From Streptomyces sp. D2-8 (GTDB lineage: Bacteria > Actinomycetota > Actinomycetes > Streptomycetales > Streptomycetaceae): DNA of 64,000 nt. This document shows positions 9,015 through 16,996 of this stretch, piece after piece. A model generated the notes under the pieces. The model was not told where the DNA came from and searched no databases. It worked only from the letters and a program-made list of their open reading frames with translations. Within the stretch, counting starts at the first letter, position 1. Each line of letters starts with the position of its first letter. The stretch covers positions 62,001 through 126,000 of the forward strand of contig NZ_JAAHBP010000012.1 in assembly GCF_023184515.1 (NCBI RefSeq). Reading direction: 5' to 3'. The position numbers were made by a program, and so were the translations under genes.

Positions 9015-10169
9015 ATGTCCCCCCAGCACCAGGACCCCGGCGCGAACGCGGAGGCGGCAACCGCCCGCGGAGGGGAGGCCGGGGCCCCGCCCACGCCCTC
9101 CGCTCCGGACGAGAACGCGCCGGGCACGGCCGCCGCCCCCGGGTCGAAGTCCGGCAGCACCCCGGCGGGAGAGGCCGCCCCCGAGGGCAAGCCCGCCACC
9201 ATGCCGGCGGGAGAGCCTGCCACCGGGCCGCAGTCCGGCCCCGAGTCGCAGTCCAGCTCCGAGCCGGAGTCCGGCCCCGACCCGGCCCATGAGCCCGCCG
9301 CCCCGGCTTCCGCGCCCACCGCGGCGTCCGGTGAACGCGCCGCCTCGACCAGTGAACCCGCGGCCCGCGCCGGCGACCCCGCCCCGTCCCCGGCCGCCGC
9401 CCGAGTCGCCCGAGCGCCCGAGGAAGGCATCGCCGTAGTGGCGGCGGCCACGGCGCCGCCCGGCGTCACGACCGGCACCGGCACCGGGCGTCCCCGCAAG
9501 CCGGTCCTGGCGGGCGCCGCGATCCTCGGTGCCGCCCTGGTCGCGATACCGCTGCTGCTGGCCGGAAGCGCGAACGACGACGGACCCCGCGACTCCGCCA
9601 AGGGGCCGGCCGCGGCCGGCTCCGACACGGTCCTGAACCCGAACACGGCCCCCGCCGGGCTCGACGACTACGTGGCCGAGAAGCCGAGTTCGTCCCCGAC
9701 CGGGAAGAAGCCGGAGAAGAGCGAAGCCCCGAAGGCTGTCGCCCCGCCCCCCGCCGCACCCGCGCCCTCGAAGAGCGACGCGCCCGAGAAGAAGTCCACT
9801 CCCAAGGCGAAGCCGAAGCCGAAGCCCAAGCCGCCCCCACGGCCGAAGTGGAGCACGGAGACCGTCCACGCGACCAGCGTCCTGGAGGTCAACCAGGCCT
9901 GGACCACCAACCGCATCCGCATGGTCATGCAGACCGACGGCAACCTGGTGGTCTACAACGAGCACGGCAAGCCCACCTGGGCGTCCATGACCTTCGGCCA
10001 GAACCACCGGGCGATCTTCCAGAGCGACGGCAACCTCGTCATCCACAACGGCGACGACCGCCCCATCTGGGCCTCCAAGACCCACGGCCACGAGGGCGCC
10101 CAGCTGGTCCTGAGGACCGACGGCAAGGTGGTCGTCGTGCACAACGGCGGTGTGATCTGGTCGACCTGA
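9015..10169 (+). CDS. Membrane-anchored bulb-type (mannose-binding) lectin
   Basis: 384 residues starting at the ATG preceded by AGGAGGA. The N-terminus (1-155) is Pro/Ala/Glu-rich. A membrane helix lies at about 164-184 (RKPVLAGAAILGAALVAIPL). A Lys/Pro linker with repeated KPKPKP follows, then a B-lectin domain at about 280-384. Three repeats of the monocot mannose-lectin motif Q-x-D-x-N-x-V-x-Y are visible: QTDGNLVVY (canonical), QSDGNLVIH and RTDGKVVVV (progressively degenerate). Each repeat is followed by an Ile/Thr-Trp (PTWAS, PIWAS, VIWST). The fold predicts an outside sugar-binding domain and a cytoplasmic tail. A strong hairpin follows the stop. Compare the paralogous scaffold at 6485-7765. 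Confidence 0.85.
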   Translation: MSPQHQDPGANAEAATARGGEAGAPPTPSAPDENAPGTAAAPGSKSGSTPAGEAAPEGKPATMPAGEPATGPQSGPESQSSSEPESGPDPAHEPAAPASAPTAASGERAASTSEPAARAGDPAPSPAAARVARAPEEGIAVVAAATAPPGVTTGTGTGRPRKPVLAGAAILGAALVAIPLLLAGSANDDGPRDSAKGPAAAGSDTVLNPNTAPAGLDDYVAEKPSSSPTGKKPEKSEAPKAVAPPPAAPAPSKSDAPEKKSTPKAKPKPKPKPPPRPKWSTETVHATSVLEVNQAWTTNRIRMVMQTDGNLVVYNEHGKPTWASMTFGQNHRAIFQSDGNLVIHNGDDRPIWASKTHGHEGAQLVLRTDGKVVVVHNGGVIWST

Positions 10170-10193
10170 CGACCTGACACCTGACATCGCAGG

Positions 10194-10231
10194 GCTCGTC
10201 CGACGGTCCCCGGCCCGGCCGTCGGACGAGC
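10194..10231. terminator. Hairpin terminator after the mannose-lectin gene
   Basis: Perfect 13-bp stem (10194-10206 with 10219-10231) around a 12-base GC-rich loop, 25 bases after the lectin stop. Confidence 0.8.
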
Positions 10232-10279
10232 GCGACATCGATGCCGCTCAGCCGTCACCCCGGAACATCCCCTCCTCCA

Positions 10280-10400
10280 GGGCGAGTCGTCGACGTTGCC
10301 GAGGAAGCCGATCCGGCGGTGGCCGTGACGGACCAGCGCGCGCACCGCCGTCGCCCCGCACCGGCAAGGCGCGCCGAGTCCGCTGTCCAGGAGCGGCGGC
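10280..10400 (-). pseudogene. Relic of a LacI-family regulator
   Basis: The minus strand reads VRALVRHGHRRIGFLGN, a hallmark stretch of the LacI effector domain (compare HLIAHGHRRIGFIGD in the intact regulator at 17885-18916). Upstream pieces of the same family are in another frame and nothing else of the protein remains. It lies next to a fructan gene cluster, so a former local regulator is likely. Confidence 0.55.
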
Positions 10401-10433
10401 CGGGTTCGCTGTGCGGGCCCGGCCGGTGCCGCG

Positions 10434-10733
10434 TCAGGGGGCCGAAACCGGGTCGAGGAAGGTCAGCACCGAGGCGTCCTCCTCGATCAGCGGGGTGAGG
10501 GCGGCGTTGAACGGGCCGCCGTACGGAGCCTTCAGGTGTACCTGGAAGGCGTCCTCGTCCCGGTACGCCTCGAAGATCCAGTAGGCGCGGGGGCTGGATT
10601 CCTTGGTGTAGACGTCGAAGGCGAGGTTGCCCTCCTCCTGACGGACCTTCTCGGCGTACTCCAGGATCATGCGTGCGACTTCGTCCTCAGCTCCCTCGCG
10701 GGCGGTGAACTCGGCGAGCAGGGTCTTCGTCAT
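10434..10733 (-). CDS. Antibiotic biosynthesis monooxygenase (ABM) domain protein, putative quinol monooxygenase
   Basis: 99 residues, the usual length of a single ABM domain (dimeric alpha+beta barrel). Typical features are the N-terminal strand MTKTLLAEF, the DVYTKESSPRAYWIFEAY strand pair, and the helix with D-x-D-A-F-x-x-H. Proteins of this fold oxidise quinols or polyketides without cofactors, or act on small reactive carbonyls; the substrate here is unknown. It begins 14 bases after the GH32 stop in the same direction and is probably cotranscribed, though no functional link to fructan use is obvious. No signal peptide. Confidence 0.75.
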   Translation of the reverse strand: MTKTLLAEFTAREGAEDEVARMILEYAEKVRQEEGNLAFDVYTKESSPRAYWIFEAYRDEDAFQVHLKAPYGGPFNAALTPLIEEDASVLTFLDPVSAP

Positions 10734-10747
10734 GGTGTGCGTCCTTG

Positions 10748-13309
10748 TCAGTCGTGGGCGGAGTCGAGGTGCCAGACGCGGGCCCGGTCCAGCTTCACCG
10801 AGCCGTTCTCGGCGAAGACCTGCACCCCCTGCGCGGCGGGGTCGGGGAAGATCTGGTCGGTGATCACCGCTTCGCCATTGCCGCCGAAGACCTCGACGGA
10901 CGACCAGTCGACGAGGATCCGCAGCGTGACCTTGCCGTTCTTGGGTTTCAGGGGTGCCGTCTGGACGCCGGGGAAGGTGCTGTTGAAGTCCACGGCGCCG
11001 GAGCGGGTGCGGTCGACGTACAGCTCCTGGGTCGTGGTGTCGTAGCCGATGACGGTCTCCTCGCCGCCCGCGCCGGTGCGCACCTTCAGGCCGAAGCGGT
11101 CGGCGTCCTTGAGGGAGAAGGTCGCCTCGATGTCGAGCGCCTTGCCCTTGGCTGCGCGGCTGATCAGGGGCTTGGAGGTGCTCTTGACGGTGACGCCGGA
11201 CGCCGTCGGCGGCCCGCTCTGCCGGAGGGACTCCAGGCTGCGCACCGGCTTGCTGGTCAGCCGGATCCGGCCGTCGACCGTGCGCAGGGCCATCTCCCGG
11301 GGAATGCTCTGCGCGCCGCGCCAGGGGGAGGTGGGGATGGACTGGCCGTAGTCCCAGTTGTTCATCCAGCCGATCATGTAGCGCTTGCCGCCGGGCGCGT
11401 TCTCCCAGGACACGGCCGCGTAGTAGTCCTTGCCGTAGTCGGCCCAGTCGGCGCGCTGTACGGCGGAGAGGGCGGGCTTGTCGGCGGCGGTGAACTGGTC
11501 GGCCATGACGTGGCCCCAGCCGGCGGTGTTCATGTCTACGACCTGGATCTGCGCCCTCTTGCCGGCGTACGGGCGCAGGTCGAAGGACGCCCAGTCCAGG
11601 GTCTCGCTGTCGGCGCCGGTCGCGCTGCGGACGACCTTGCCGTCGACGATCAGGTTGACGGACGTCTCCTGGGAGACGGGCTGCGCCTCGGCGTCGGACA
11701 GCATGATGTGGTCGACGTTGATGTGGCCCCAGCCGCCGGTGTTGTCGTCGACGATCCTGATCCGCGCCTTCTCGCCGGCGAGGTCCTCGACGTCCCAGGA
11801 GGCCCAGTTGAGAGCCTCGGCGTCCTTTCCGGTCGTGCTGCGCACCACCTGGCCGTCGACGAGGAGTTCGACGGCGGTGGGGTTGCCGGAGCCGGTGGGG
11901 TGGTTGCCGCCGCCGACGAGGAAGTTGACGTAGTCCTTGTCGAGGGTGAATTCCGGCGAGGTGAGGGTGCCGGTGGTGGAGTCGCCGTTCAGGTAGCTGT
12001 TGACCAGGCCGCTGCCCCGGAATCCGGAGACTTCCTGCTGGTCGGGGAGGGTGCCGGTGGCCGGTGCCGAGCCGAAGGCGTCTCCGGTCGTCGTCCAGTC
12101 GCCGTAGCTGCCGCCTTCGAAGTCGGCCAGGACCGTGCCCGCGGGCGGGTCGCCCTGCTCCAGGAGTGTCCCGGGCTGGTGCGGGTGCCGTCCGCCGCCG
12201 ACCTTGAAGTTCAGGTAGCGGCTGTCGACGGTGAACTCGGGCGAGGTGAGGATGCCGGTGCTCGCGTCACCGCCGTGGAAGCTGTTGGCGAGCCCCTTGC
12301 CGTCGAAGCCGTCGACGGTCCCCTGTCCGGCCACCGCCCCGGCCGCCGGTCCGTCGCCGAACGCGGTACCGGTCGTCGTCCACGCCCCGAAGTCGGTGTT
12401 CTCGAAGTCCTGCACGACCGTGCCGGTGGGCGGGGTGTAGGTGCCCTTGTCCTCGGCGGTGAACTTCTCGCCGTCGAAGTCGCCGACGAAGTACTGGGCG
12501 GCCGAACCGCCCGCGATGCCGCCGGGGTTGATGTTGACGACCAGGACCCACTTGATGTTGTTCTCGTCCCCGTCGACCGCGAGGGGGAACAGGTCGGGGC
12601 ACTCCCACACGCCGCCCGTCGCACCGGCCGGCCCGAACTCGCTGAGCTGGGTCCAGTCCTTGAGGTTCTTCGACGAGTAGAACCGCACCTTGTGCTCGGT
12701 GGACAGCGACACCGTCATCAGCCAGCTCTTGGTCGGCTCGTACCACTGGACCTTGGGGTCGCGGAATTCCTTGGAGCCGATGTCGATGACGGGGTTGCCC
12801 TGGTACTTGGTCCAGGTGCGGCCGCGGTCGGTGCTGTAGGCGAGTGACTGGGCCTGCTTGCCGCCGTTCTTGTAGGCGCTGGTGTAGATCGCCACCATGG
12901 GCGGGTTCTTCCTGGTGCCGAAGCCGGTGGTGTTGTCCCGGTCGACGACCGCGCTGCCGGAGAACACCATCTCCTCGTCGTCGTGCGACAGAGCGAGCGG
13001 CAACTCCTCCCAGTGCACGAGGTCCTTGCTCACCGCGTGCCCCCAGGACATGTCGCCCCAAGTGTTGCCGTTGGGGTTGTACTGGTAGAAGAGGTGGTAC
13101 TCGCCCTTGTGGTACACGAGCCCGTTGGGGTCGTTCATCCAGTTCTTCTCCGGAGTGAAGTGGAACTGGGGCCGGTAGGTCTCGGAGTACGGCGGGGTGT
13201 CCGCAGCGACGGCCTGGGGGGCGAGCGTGGCGGCGGACAGGGCGCAGACGGTCGCCACCGCCGCCATCATCCGTATACGGGCCGGCCGGGATGCACGTCC
13301 TGAACTCAT
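10748..13309 (-). CDS. Secreted glycoside hydrolase family 32 (levanase/inulinase/invertase type) with inserted modules
   Basis: 853 residues from the ATG preceded by CAGGAGA. A signal peptide (about 11-36) indicates secretion. The GH32 five-bladed propeller shows the nucleophile box WMNDPNGL (Asp60), the RDP stabiliser (FRDPKV, near 184) and the acid/base box ECPDLF (near 235). The GH32 C-terminal sandwich occupies about 650-853 (DWSSVEVFGGNGEAVITD). Between about residues 290 and 613 lies a large insertion made of two related beta-rich modules (T-x-x-D-F-E ... W-T-T-T-G ... G-W-G-H), one apparently nested inside the other. The enzyme should release fructose from levan, inulin or sucrose outside the cell for the importer encoded next door. 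Two LacI-type operators lie upstream at 13419-13448. Confidence 0.9.
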   Translation of the reverse strand: MSSGRASRPARIRMMAAVATVCALSAATLAPQAVAADTPPYSETYRPQFHFTPEKNWMNDPNGLVYHKGEYHLFYQYNPNGNTWGDMSWGHAVSKDLVHWEELPLALSHDDEEMVFSGSAVVDRDNTTGFGTRKNPPMVAIYTSAYKNGGKQAQSLAYSTDRGRTWTKYQGNPVIDIGSKEFRDPKVQWYEPTKSWLMTVSLSTEHKVRFYSSKNLKDWTQLSEFGPAGATGGVWECPDLFPLAVDGDENNIKWVLVVNINPGGIAGGSAAQYFVGDFDGEKFTAEDKGTYTPPTGTVVQDFENTDFGAWTTTGTAFGDGPAAGAVAGQGTVDGFDGKGLANSFHGGDASTGILTSPEFTVDSRYLNFKVGGGRHPHQPGTLLEQGDPPAGTVLADFEGGSYGDWTTTGDAFGSAPATGTLPDQQEVSGFRGSGLVNSYLNGDSTTGTLTSPEFTLDKDYVNFLVGGGNHPTGSGNPTAVELLVDGQVVRSTTGKDAEALNWASWDVEDLAGEKARIRIVDDNTGGWGHINVDHIMLSDAEAQPVSQETSVNLIVDGKVVRSATGADSETLDWASFDLRPYAGKRAQIQVVDMNTAGWGHVMADQFTAADKPALSAVQRADWADYGKDYYAAVSWENAPGGKRYMIGWMNNWDYGQSIPTSPWRGAQSIPREMALRTVDGRIRLTSKPVRSLESLRQSGPPTASGVTVKSTSKPLISRAAKGKALDIEATFSLKDADRFGLKVRTGAGGEETVIGYDTTTQELYVDRTRSGAVDFNSTFPGVQTAPLKPKNGKVTLRILVDWSSVEVFGGNGEAVITDQIFPDPAAQGVQVFAENGSVKLDRARVWHLDSAHD

Positions 13310-13418
13310 CGTGTCTCCTGTGCTGCGGCCGTCCGCACAGCGAAGCCTGATGCCCGGGGCGGAACCGGCCAGAGAGTGACGCCTTCTCGGCGCGGTCGTC
13401 CACCACACCGAAAAGAGA

Positions 13419-13448
13419 TGTCATCGTTGACTTGTGTCATCGATGACA
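13419..13448. promoter_or_regulatory. Pair of LacI-type operators upstream of the GH32 gene
   Basis: TGTCATCGTTGACT (13419-13432) and the perfect palindrome TGTCATCGATGACA (13435-13448), with starts 16 bp apart. The same motif in the same 16-bp spacing occurs at 14685-14714. They lie about 110 bases upstream of the GH32 start. The LacI protein at 17885-18916 is the obvious candidate ligand. Confidence 0.75.
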
Positions 13449-13530
13449 TCGACTGGCCCGATGATGGACGCAGTCCGGCCGACGCGTCAACGGTCCGGCC
13501 GTGATGTCCACTGCGCGACTCGCCTGCCCG

Positions 13531-14493
13531 TCACGCGTGTTCGGCTGTGGCGAGCTGCTCCAACTGGCTCTGCCACGGGGGGTTGGGACCGGCGACCGAG
13601 CAGGTCAGGGCCGCGACCCGGGTGGCGAACCGGCAGGCGTCCGCGACATCGTCGAGACGGATCTCCGCCAGCCGGCCACCGAGGAGGCCGCGGACGCCGA
13701 GGTGGTGGAGCAGCCCGGCCGTGAAGGAGTCCCCCGCCCCGACCGTGTCGGCGACGCTCGTCGGCACGGCAGGCACCTCCACGCGTTCACCCTCGAGGGA
13801 GGCCAGGGCGCCGTCGCCGCCGCGAGTGATCACCACGAGCCGCGCACCGGCCGCGTGCCAGATGTCGCACGCCTCGTCGGGCGGTGTGCCCGGCAGCAGG
13901 AGTTGCAGGTCGTCCTCGCTCAGCCGCAGCACGTCGGCCAGGCCGCACCAGTGCGCCAGCCGGGCACGGTAGACGTCGGGGTGCACGAGCAGCGGCCGGA
14001 CATTGGGGTCGATGCTGATGGTCGCGTGCGGGGCGGCCGCCGCAAGGAAGTCCTCCACCACCGCCGCTCCGGGCCGCTGAACCAGGGCCAGGGATCCGGT
14101 GTGCACGCAGGCGGTGCTGGACAGGTCCACCCGCGCCAGTTCCTCCGCCGTCCACTGCCAGTCGGCCGTGTTCTGCGCGTGGAAGGAGAACGCGGCCTGC
14201 CCCCGGGCGTCCAGCTCCGCCACGGCCAGGGTGCTGGGTTCCGCAGCCTGCACGGCGCTCGACAGGTCCACCCCGGACGTCTCCAGGTGGGCGCGGAACA
14301 GGCGGCCGAAGACATCGCCGGACAGCCGGGCGAGGAAGCGGGCCGGGGTGCCGAGCCGGGCCAGTGACACGGCCGTGTTCGCAGGTCCGCCGCCGGGCAG
14401 CACGCGCAGGGTGAGTTCGCCGGAGGCGCTTGCGGGTTCGGTGAACGCGTCCGCGACGCACTCTCCCAGGACGGTGATCTGGCGCGGGTTCAT
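13531..14493 (-). CDS. PfkB-family carbohydrate kinase, probably fructokinase
   Basis: 320 residues, the usual ribokinase/fructokinase length. It shows the N-terminal substrate-binding Gly stretch (LPGGGPANTAVSLARLG) and the C-terminal PfkB signature DTVGAGDSFTAGLL with the catalytic Asp. Cytoplasmic, with no signal peptide. It should phosphorylate the sugar delivered by the ABC importer that starts on the opposite strand; fructose is the best guess given the GH32 neighbour and the Frc-like importer. The divergent interval to the importer (14494-14774) carries a pair of operators whose minus strand contains TTGACA/TTGACT, so a -35 element may be embedded in the operators. Confidence 0.85.
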   Translation of the reverse strand: MNPRQITVLGECVADAFTEPASASGELTLRVLPGGGPANTAVSLARLGTPARFLARLSGDVFGRLFRAHLETSGVDLSSAVQAAEPSTLAVAELDARGQAAFSFHAQNTADWQWTAEELARVDLSSTACVHTGSLALVQRPGAAVVEDFLAAAAPHATISIDPNVRPLLVHPDVYRARLAHWCGLADVLRLSEDDLQLLLPGTPPDEACDIWHAAGARLVVITRGGDGALASLEGERVEVPAVPTSVADTVGAGDSFTAGLLHHLGVRGLLGGRLAEIRLDDVADACRFATRVAALTCSVAGPNPPWQSQLEQLATAEHA

Positions 14494-14684
14494 GGGCTGC
14501 TCTTCTCTGACGGACGTACGGGCACACCGGGCGCGTCGTGGCGCGACTGCCGGGTGACGACAGGGGGGCGGCCGCGGAGCCCGCCGCCACCACTGCGGGG
14601 GGGTCTCGAGGTGTTTGCCGATTTGTGACGAACGCAGGGCATTGACGTTTCCGGGAGACGGAGTCCATCATCCTCGCCATGCGG

Positions 14685-14714
14685 TGTCAACGATGACATA
14701 AGTCAACGATGACA
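14685..14714. promoter_or_regulatory. Pair of LacI-type operators in the kinase/importer divergent promoter region
   Basis: TGTCAACGATGACA (14685-14698) and AGTCAACGATGACA (14701-14714) are near-identical to the operators at 13419-13448 and have the same 16-bp spacing. For rightward transcription, a possible TTGACG at 14642 and CATCAT 18 bases later lie just upstream, so a bound repressor would sit at the start of the importer transcript. Confidence 0.75.
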
Positions 14715-14774
14715 CCCCGGGCGGCTAGCTCTGACAACAGCCCCGCGCCGCTCGCCACACCTCAGGAGTCGAAC

Positions 14775-15800
14775 ATGCCTCGCACCACTCGTCTGTCCTC
14801 CTCCCTCCTCAGAGCGGCCGCCGTCGCGGGTGTCGCGGCCCTCACCCTGACGGCCTGCGGATCCGGCTCCGGTTCGGGCTCCACGGGCTCCTCGGGCTCC
14901 GGCTCGGGCAGCGTCAAGGTCGGCCTGATCACCAAGACCGACACCAACCCGTTCTTCGTGAAGATGAAGGAGGGCGCGGAGAAGGCCGCCAAGGAAAACG
15001 GCGCCGAACTGTCCACCGCCGCAGGCAAGTTCGACGGGGACAACGCCGGGCAGGTCACCGCCCTCGAGAACATGGTCGCCGCCGGCGTGAAGGGCATCCT
15101 GATCACTCCGAGCGACTCGAAGGCGATCGTGCCCGCGATCGAGAAGGCCAAGGCCAAGGGTGTGCTGGTCATCGCGCTGGACACCCCGACCGACCCGGAG
15201 AGCGCGGTCGACGCCCTCTTCGCCACCGACAACCTCAAGGCGGGCGAGCTGATCGGCGAGTACGCCAAGGCCGCCATGAAGGGCAAGACCGCGAAGATAG
15301 CCGCCCTCGACCTCGCGCCGGGTGTGTCCGTCGGTATCCAGCGGCACAACGGATTCCTCAAGGGCTTCGGCGCCACCGACAAGGACGTCGCCTGCGCCCA
15401 GGACACCGGCGGCGACCAGTCCAAGGGCCAGACGGCCATGGAGAACTGCCTCCAGAAGGAACCCGGCATCAACGTCGTCTACACGATCAACGAACCGGCC
15501 GCCCTGGGCGCGTACACCGCGCTCAAGGCCAAGGGCCGGGAGAAGGACGTCCTGATCGTCTCCGTCGACGGCGGCTGCACCGGCACCCAGGCGGTCAAGG
15601 ACGGCAAGATCGCCGCGACGTCCCAGCAGTACCCGCTGAAGATGGCCGCCGAGGGCGTCAAGGCCGTCGTGGCGTACGCCAAGGACGGCAAGAAGGCGTC
15701 CGGTTACACCGACACGGGCGTCACGCTGATCACCGACAAGGCGCAGGACGGGGTCACGTCCAAGGACACCGCCTACGGCCTGGAGAACTGCTGGGGCTGA
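14775..15800 (+). CDS. frcB: Sugar ABC transporter substrate-binding lipoprotein (fructose type)
   Basis: 341 residues from the ATG preceded by CAGGAG. A lipoprotein signal ends in the lipobox LTAC (Cys28), followed by a Gly/Ser linker. The rest is a periplasmic-binding-protein type 1 fold of the ribose/fructose cluster: KVGLITKTDTNPFFVKMKEG, then NMVAAGVKGILITPSDS, and VVYTINEPAALGAY in the second lobe. It should capture the sugar at the outer face of the membrane. It is the first gene of a binding protein-permease-ATPase set. The 182-base gap to the permease contains GC palindromes (for example GGGGCGGCCGCCCC at 15841), which could lower downstream expression. Fructose specificity is inferred from neighbours; the symbol is by family resemblance. 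Confidence 0.85.
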   Translation: MPRTTRLSSSLLRAAAVAGVAALTLTACGSGSGSGSTGSSGSGSGSVKVGLITKTDTNPFFVKMKEGAEKAAKENGAELSTAAGKFDGDNAGQVTALENMVAAGVKGILITPSDSKAIVPAIEKAKAKGVLVIALDTPTDPESAVDALFATDNLKAGELIGEYAKAAMKGKTAKIAALDLAPGVSVGIQRHNGFLKGFGATDKDVACAQDTGGDQSKGQTAMENCLQKEPGINVVYTINEPAALGAYTALKAKGREKDVLIVSVDGGCTGTQAVKDGKIAATSQQYPLKMAAEGVKAVVAYAKDGKKASGYTDTGVTLITDKAQDGVTSKDTAYGLENCWG

Positions 15801-15982
15801 GGCGCCCCCGACGACCGTACGACGCCGCCTCCCCTCAATCGGGGCGGCCGCCCCCTCCTCCCCGACCGGGGGGACGGCCGCCCCCTCGTTCCCTTGTCCT
15901 CCGGTGTCCCCGCTTCCTCCGGCTCCTCCCACGAGGACGGACAGGGACGGACAAGGACTCTGTCTTCCGACAAGGACTTCGC

Positions 15983-16996
15983 ATGACCGCCACGTCCACG
16001 CCTCCGAGCACGTCCTCGCCGTACGCCGGGCTCAAAGCGCCGACCACGGCCCGCAGACTGCTCACGGCGCCCACCACCGGCCCACTGGTCGCCCTCCTCC
16101 TGGCCTGCGCCTTCTTCTCCTTCTCGACCGAGCAGTTCCTCACGGGCGGCAACTTCTCGCTGATCGTGCAGCAGGTCATGGTCGTCGGCACCCTCGCCAT
16201 CGGCCAGACCCTGATCATCCTCACGGCGGGCATCGACCTGTCGTGCGGCGCCGTGATGGCGTTCGGCAGCATCATGATCGCCAAGATGGCCGCCGAGGGC
16301 TCGCTGCCCCCGCTCGCCGCGATCGCGCTGGGCCTTGTCGTCTGCGGCGGCTTCGGCATGCTCAACGGCGCGTTGGTGCAGAAGATCCCGCTGCCGCCGT
16401 TCATCGTCACCCTCGGCATGCTCAACGTGGCGTTCGCGCTGACCCACATCTACTCCGAGGAGCAGACGGTCACCAACCTGCCCGGCCCGCTGACGGCCCT
16501 CGGGCAGACCTTCCCGCTCGGCCACACCGACATCACCTACGGCTCCCTGGTCACCATCGGCCTGTTCCTCCTCCTCGCCTACGCGCTGAGCAGCACCGGC
16601 TGGGGCCGGCACGTCTACGCCCTGGGCAACAGCCAGGAAGCGGCGCGGCTGAACGGCATCCGCACCTCCCGCCTGACCATCGGCGTCTACACCGCGGCCG
16701 GCGTGCTCTACGGCATCGCCGCCCTGCTGCTCATCTCCCGCACCGGAGTCGGCGACCCCCAGGCGGGACAGACCGACAACCTCGACAGCATCACGGCCGT
16801 GGTCCTCGGCGGCACCAGCCTCTTCGGCGGACGCGGTTCGGTGCTGGGCACCTTCATCGGCGTCCTCATCGTCGGTGTCTTCCGCAACGGCCTGCAACTG
16901 ATGGGCGTCGCCTCCATCTACCAGACCCTGATCACCGGCGTCCTGGTGATCCTCGCGGTGACCGTCGACCAGATCTCCCGGAAGAAGGCCCGATGA
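15983..16996 (+). CDS. frcC: Sugar ABC transporter permease (fructose type)
   Basis: 337 residues, strongly hydrophobic, with about eight to ten membrane segments of the BPD_transp_2 (RbsC-like) family. Family motifs are visible: GQTLIILTAGIDLSCGAVMAF in the first half, and GNSQEAARLNGI with the later VVLGGTSLFGGRGSVLGTFIG, which contacts the ATPase. It forms the membrane channel for the sugar captured by the lipoprotein upstream. Its TGA stop overlaps the ATG of the ATPase gene (ATGA), so the two are coupled. Confidence 0.88.
   Translation: MTATSTPPSTSSPYAGLKAPTTARRLLTAPTTGPLVALLLACAFFSFSTEQFLTGGNFSLIVQQVMVVGTLAIGQTLIILTAGIDLSCGAVMAFGSIMIAKMAAEGSLPPLAAIALGLVVCGGFGMLNGALVQKIPLPPFIVTLGMLNVAFALTHIYSEEQTVTNLPGPLTALGQTFPLGHTDITYGSLVTIGLFLLLAYALSSTGWGRHVYALGNSQEAARLNGIRTSRLTIGVYTAAGVLYGIAALLLISRTGVGDPQAGQTDNLDSITAVVLGGTSLFGGRGSVLGTFIGVLIVGVFRNGLQLMGVASIYQTLITGVLVILAVTVDQISRKKAR

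Noticed and set aside
15841-15884. GC palindromes between frcB and frcC as a transcription terminator
   Set aside because: The palindromes are real but the permease and ATPase genes need the same transcript; partial attenuation is possible but cannot be supported, so no terminator is called.
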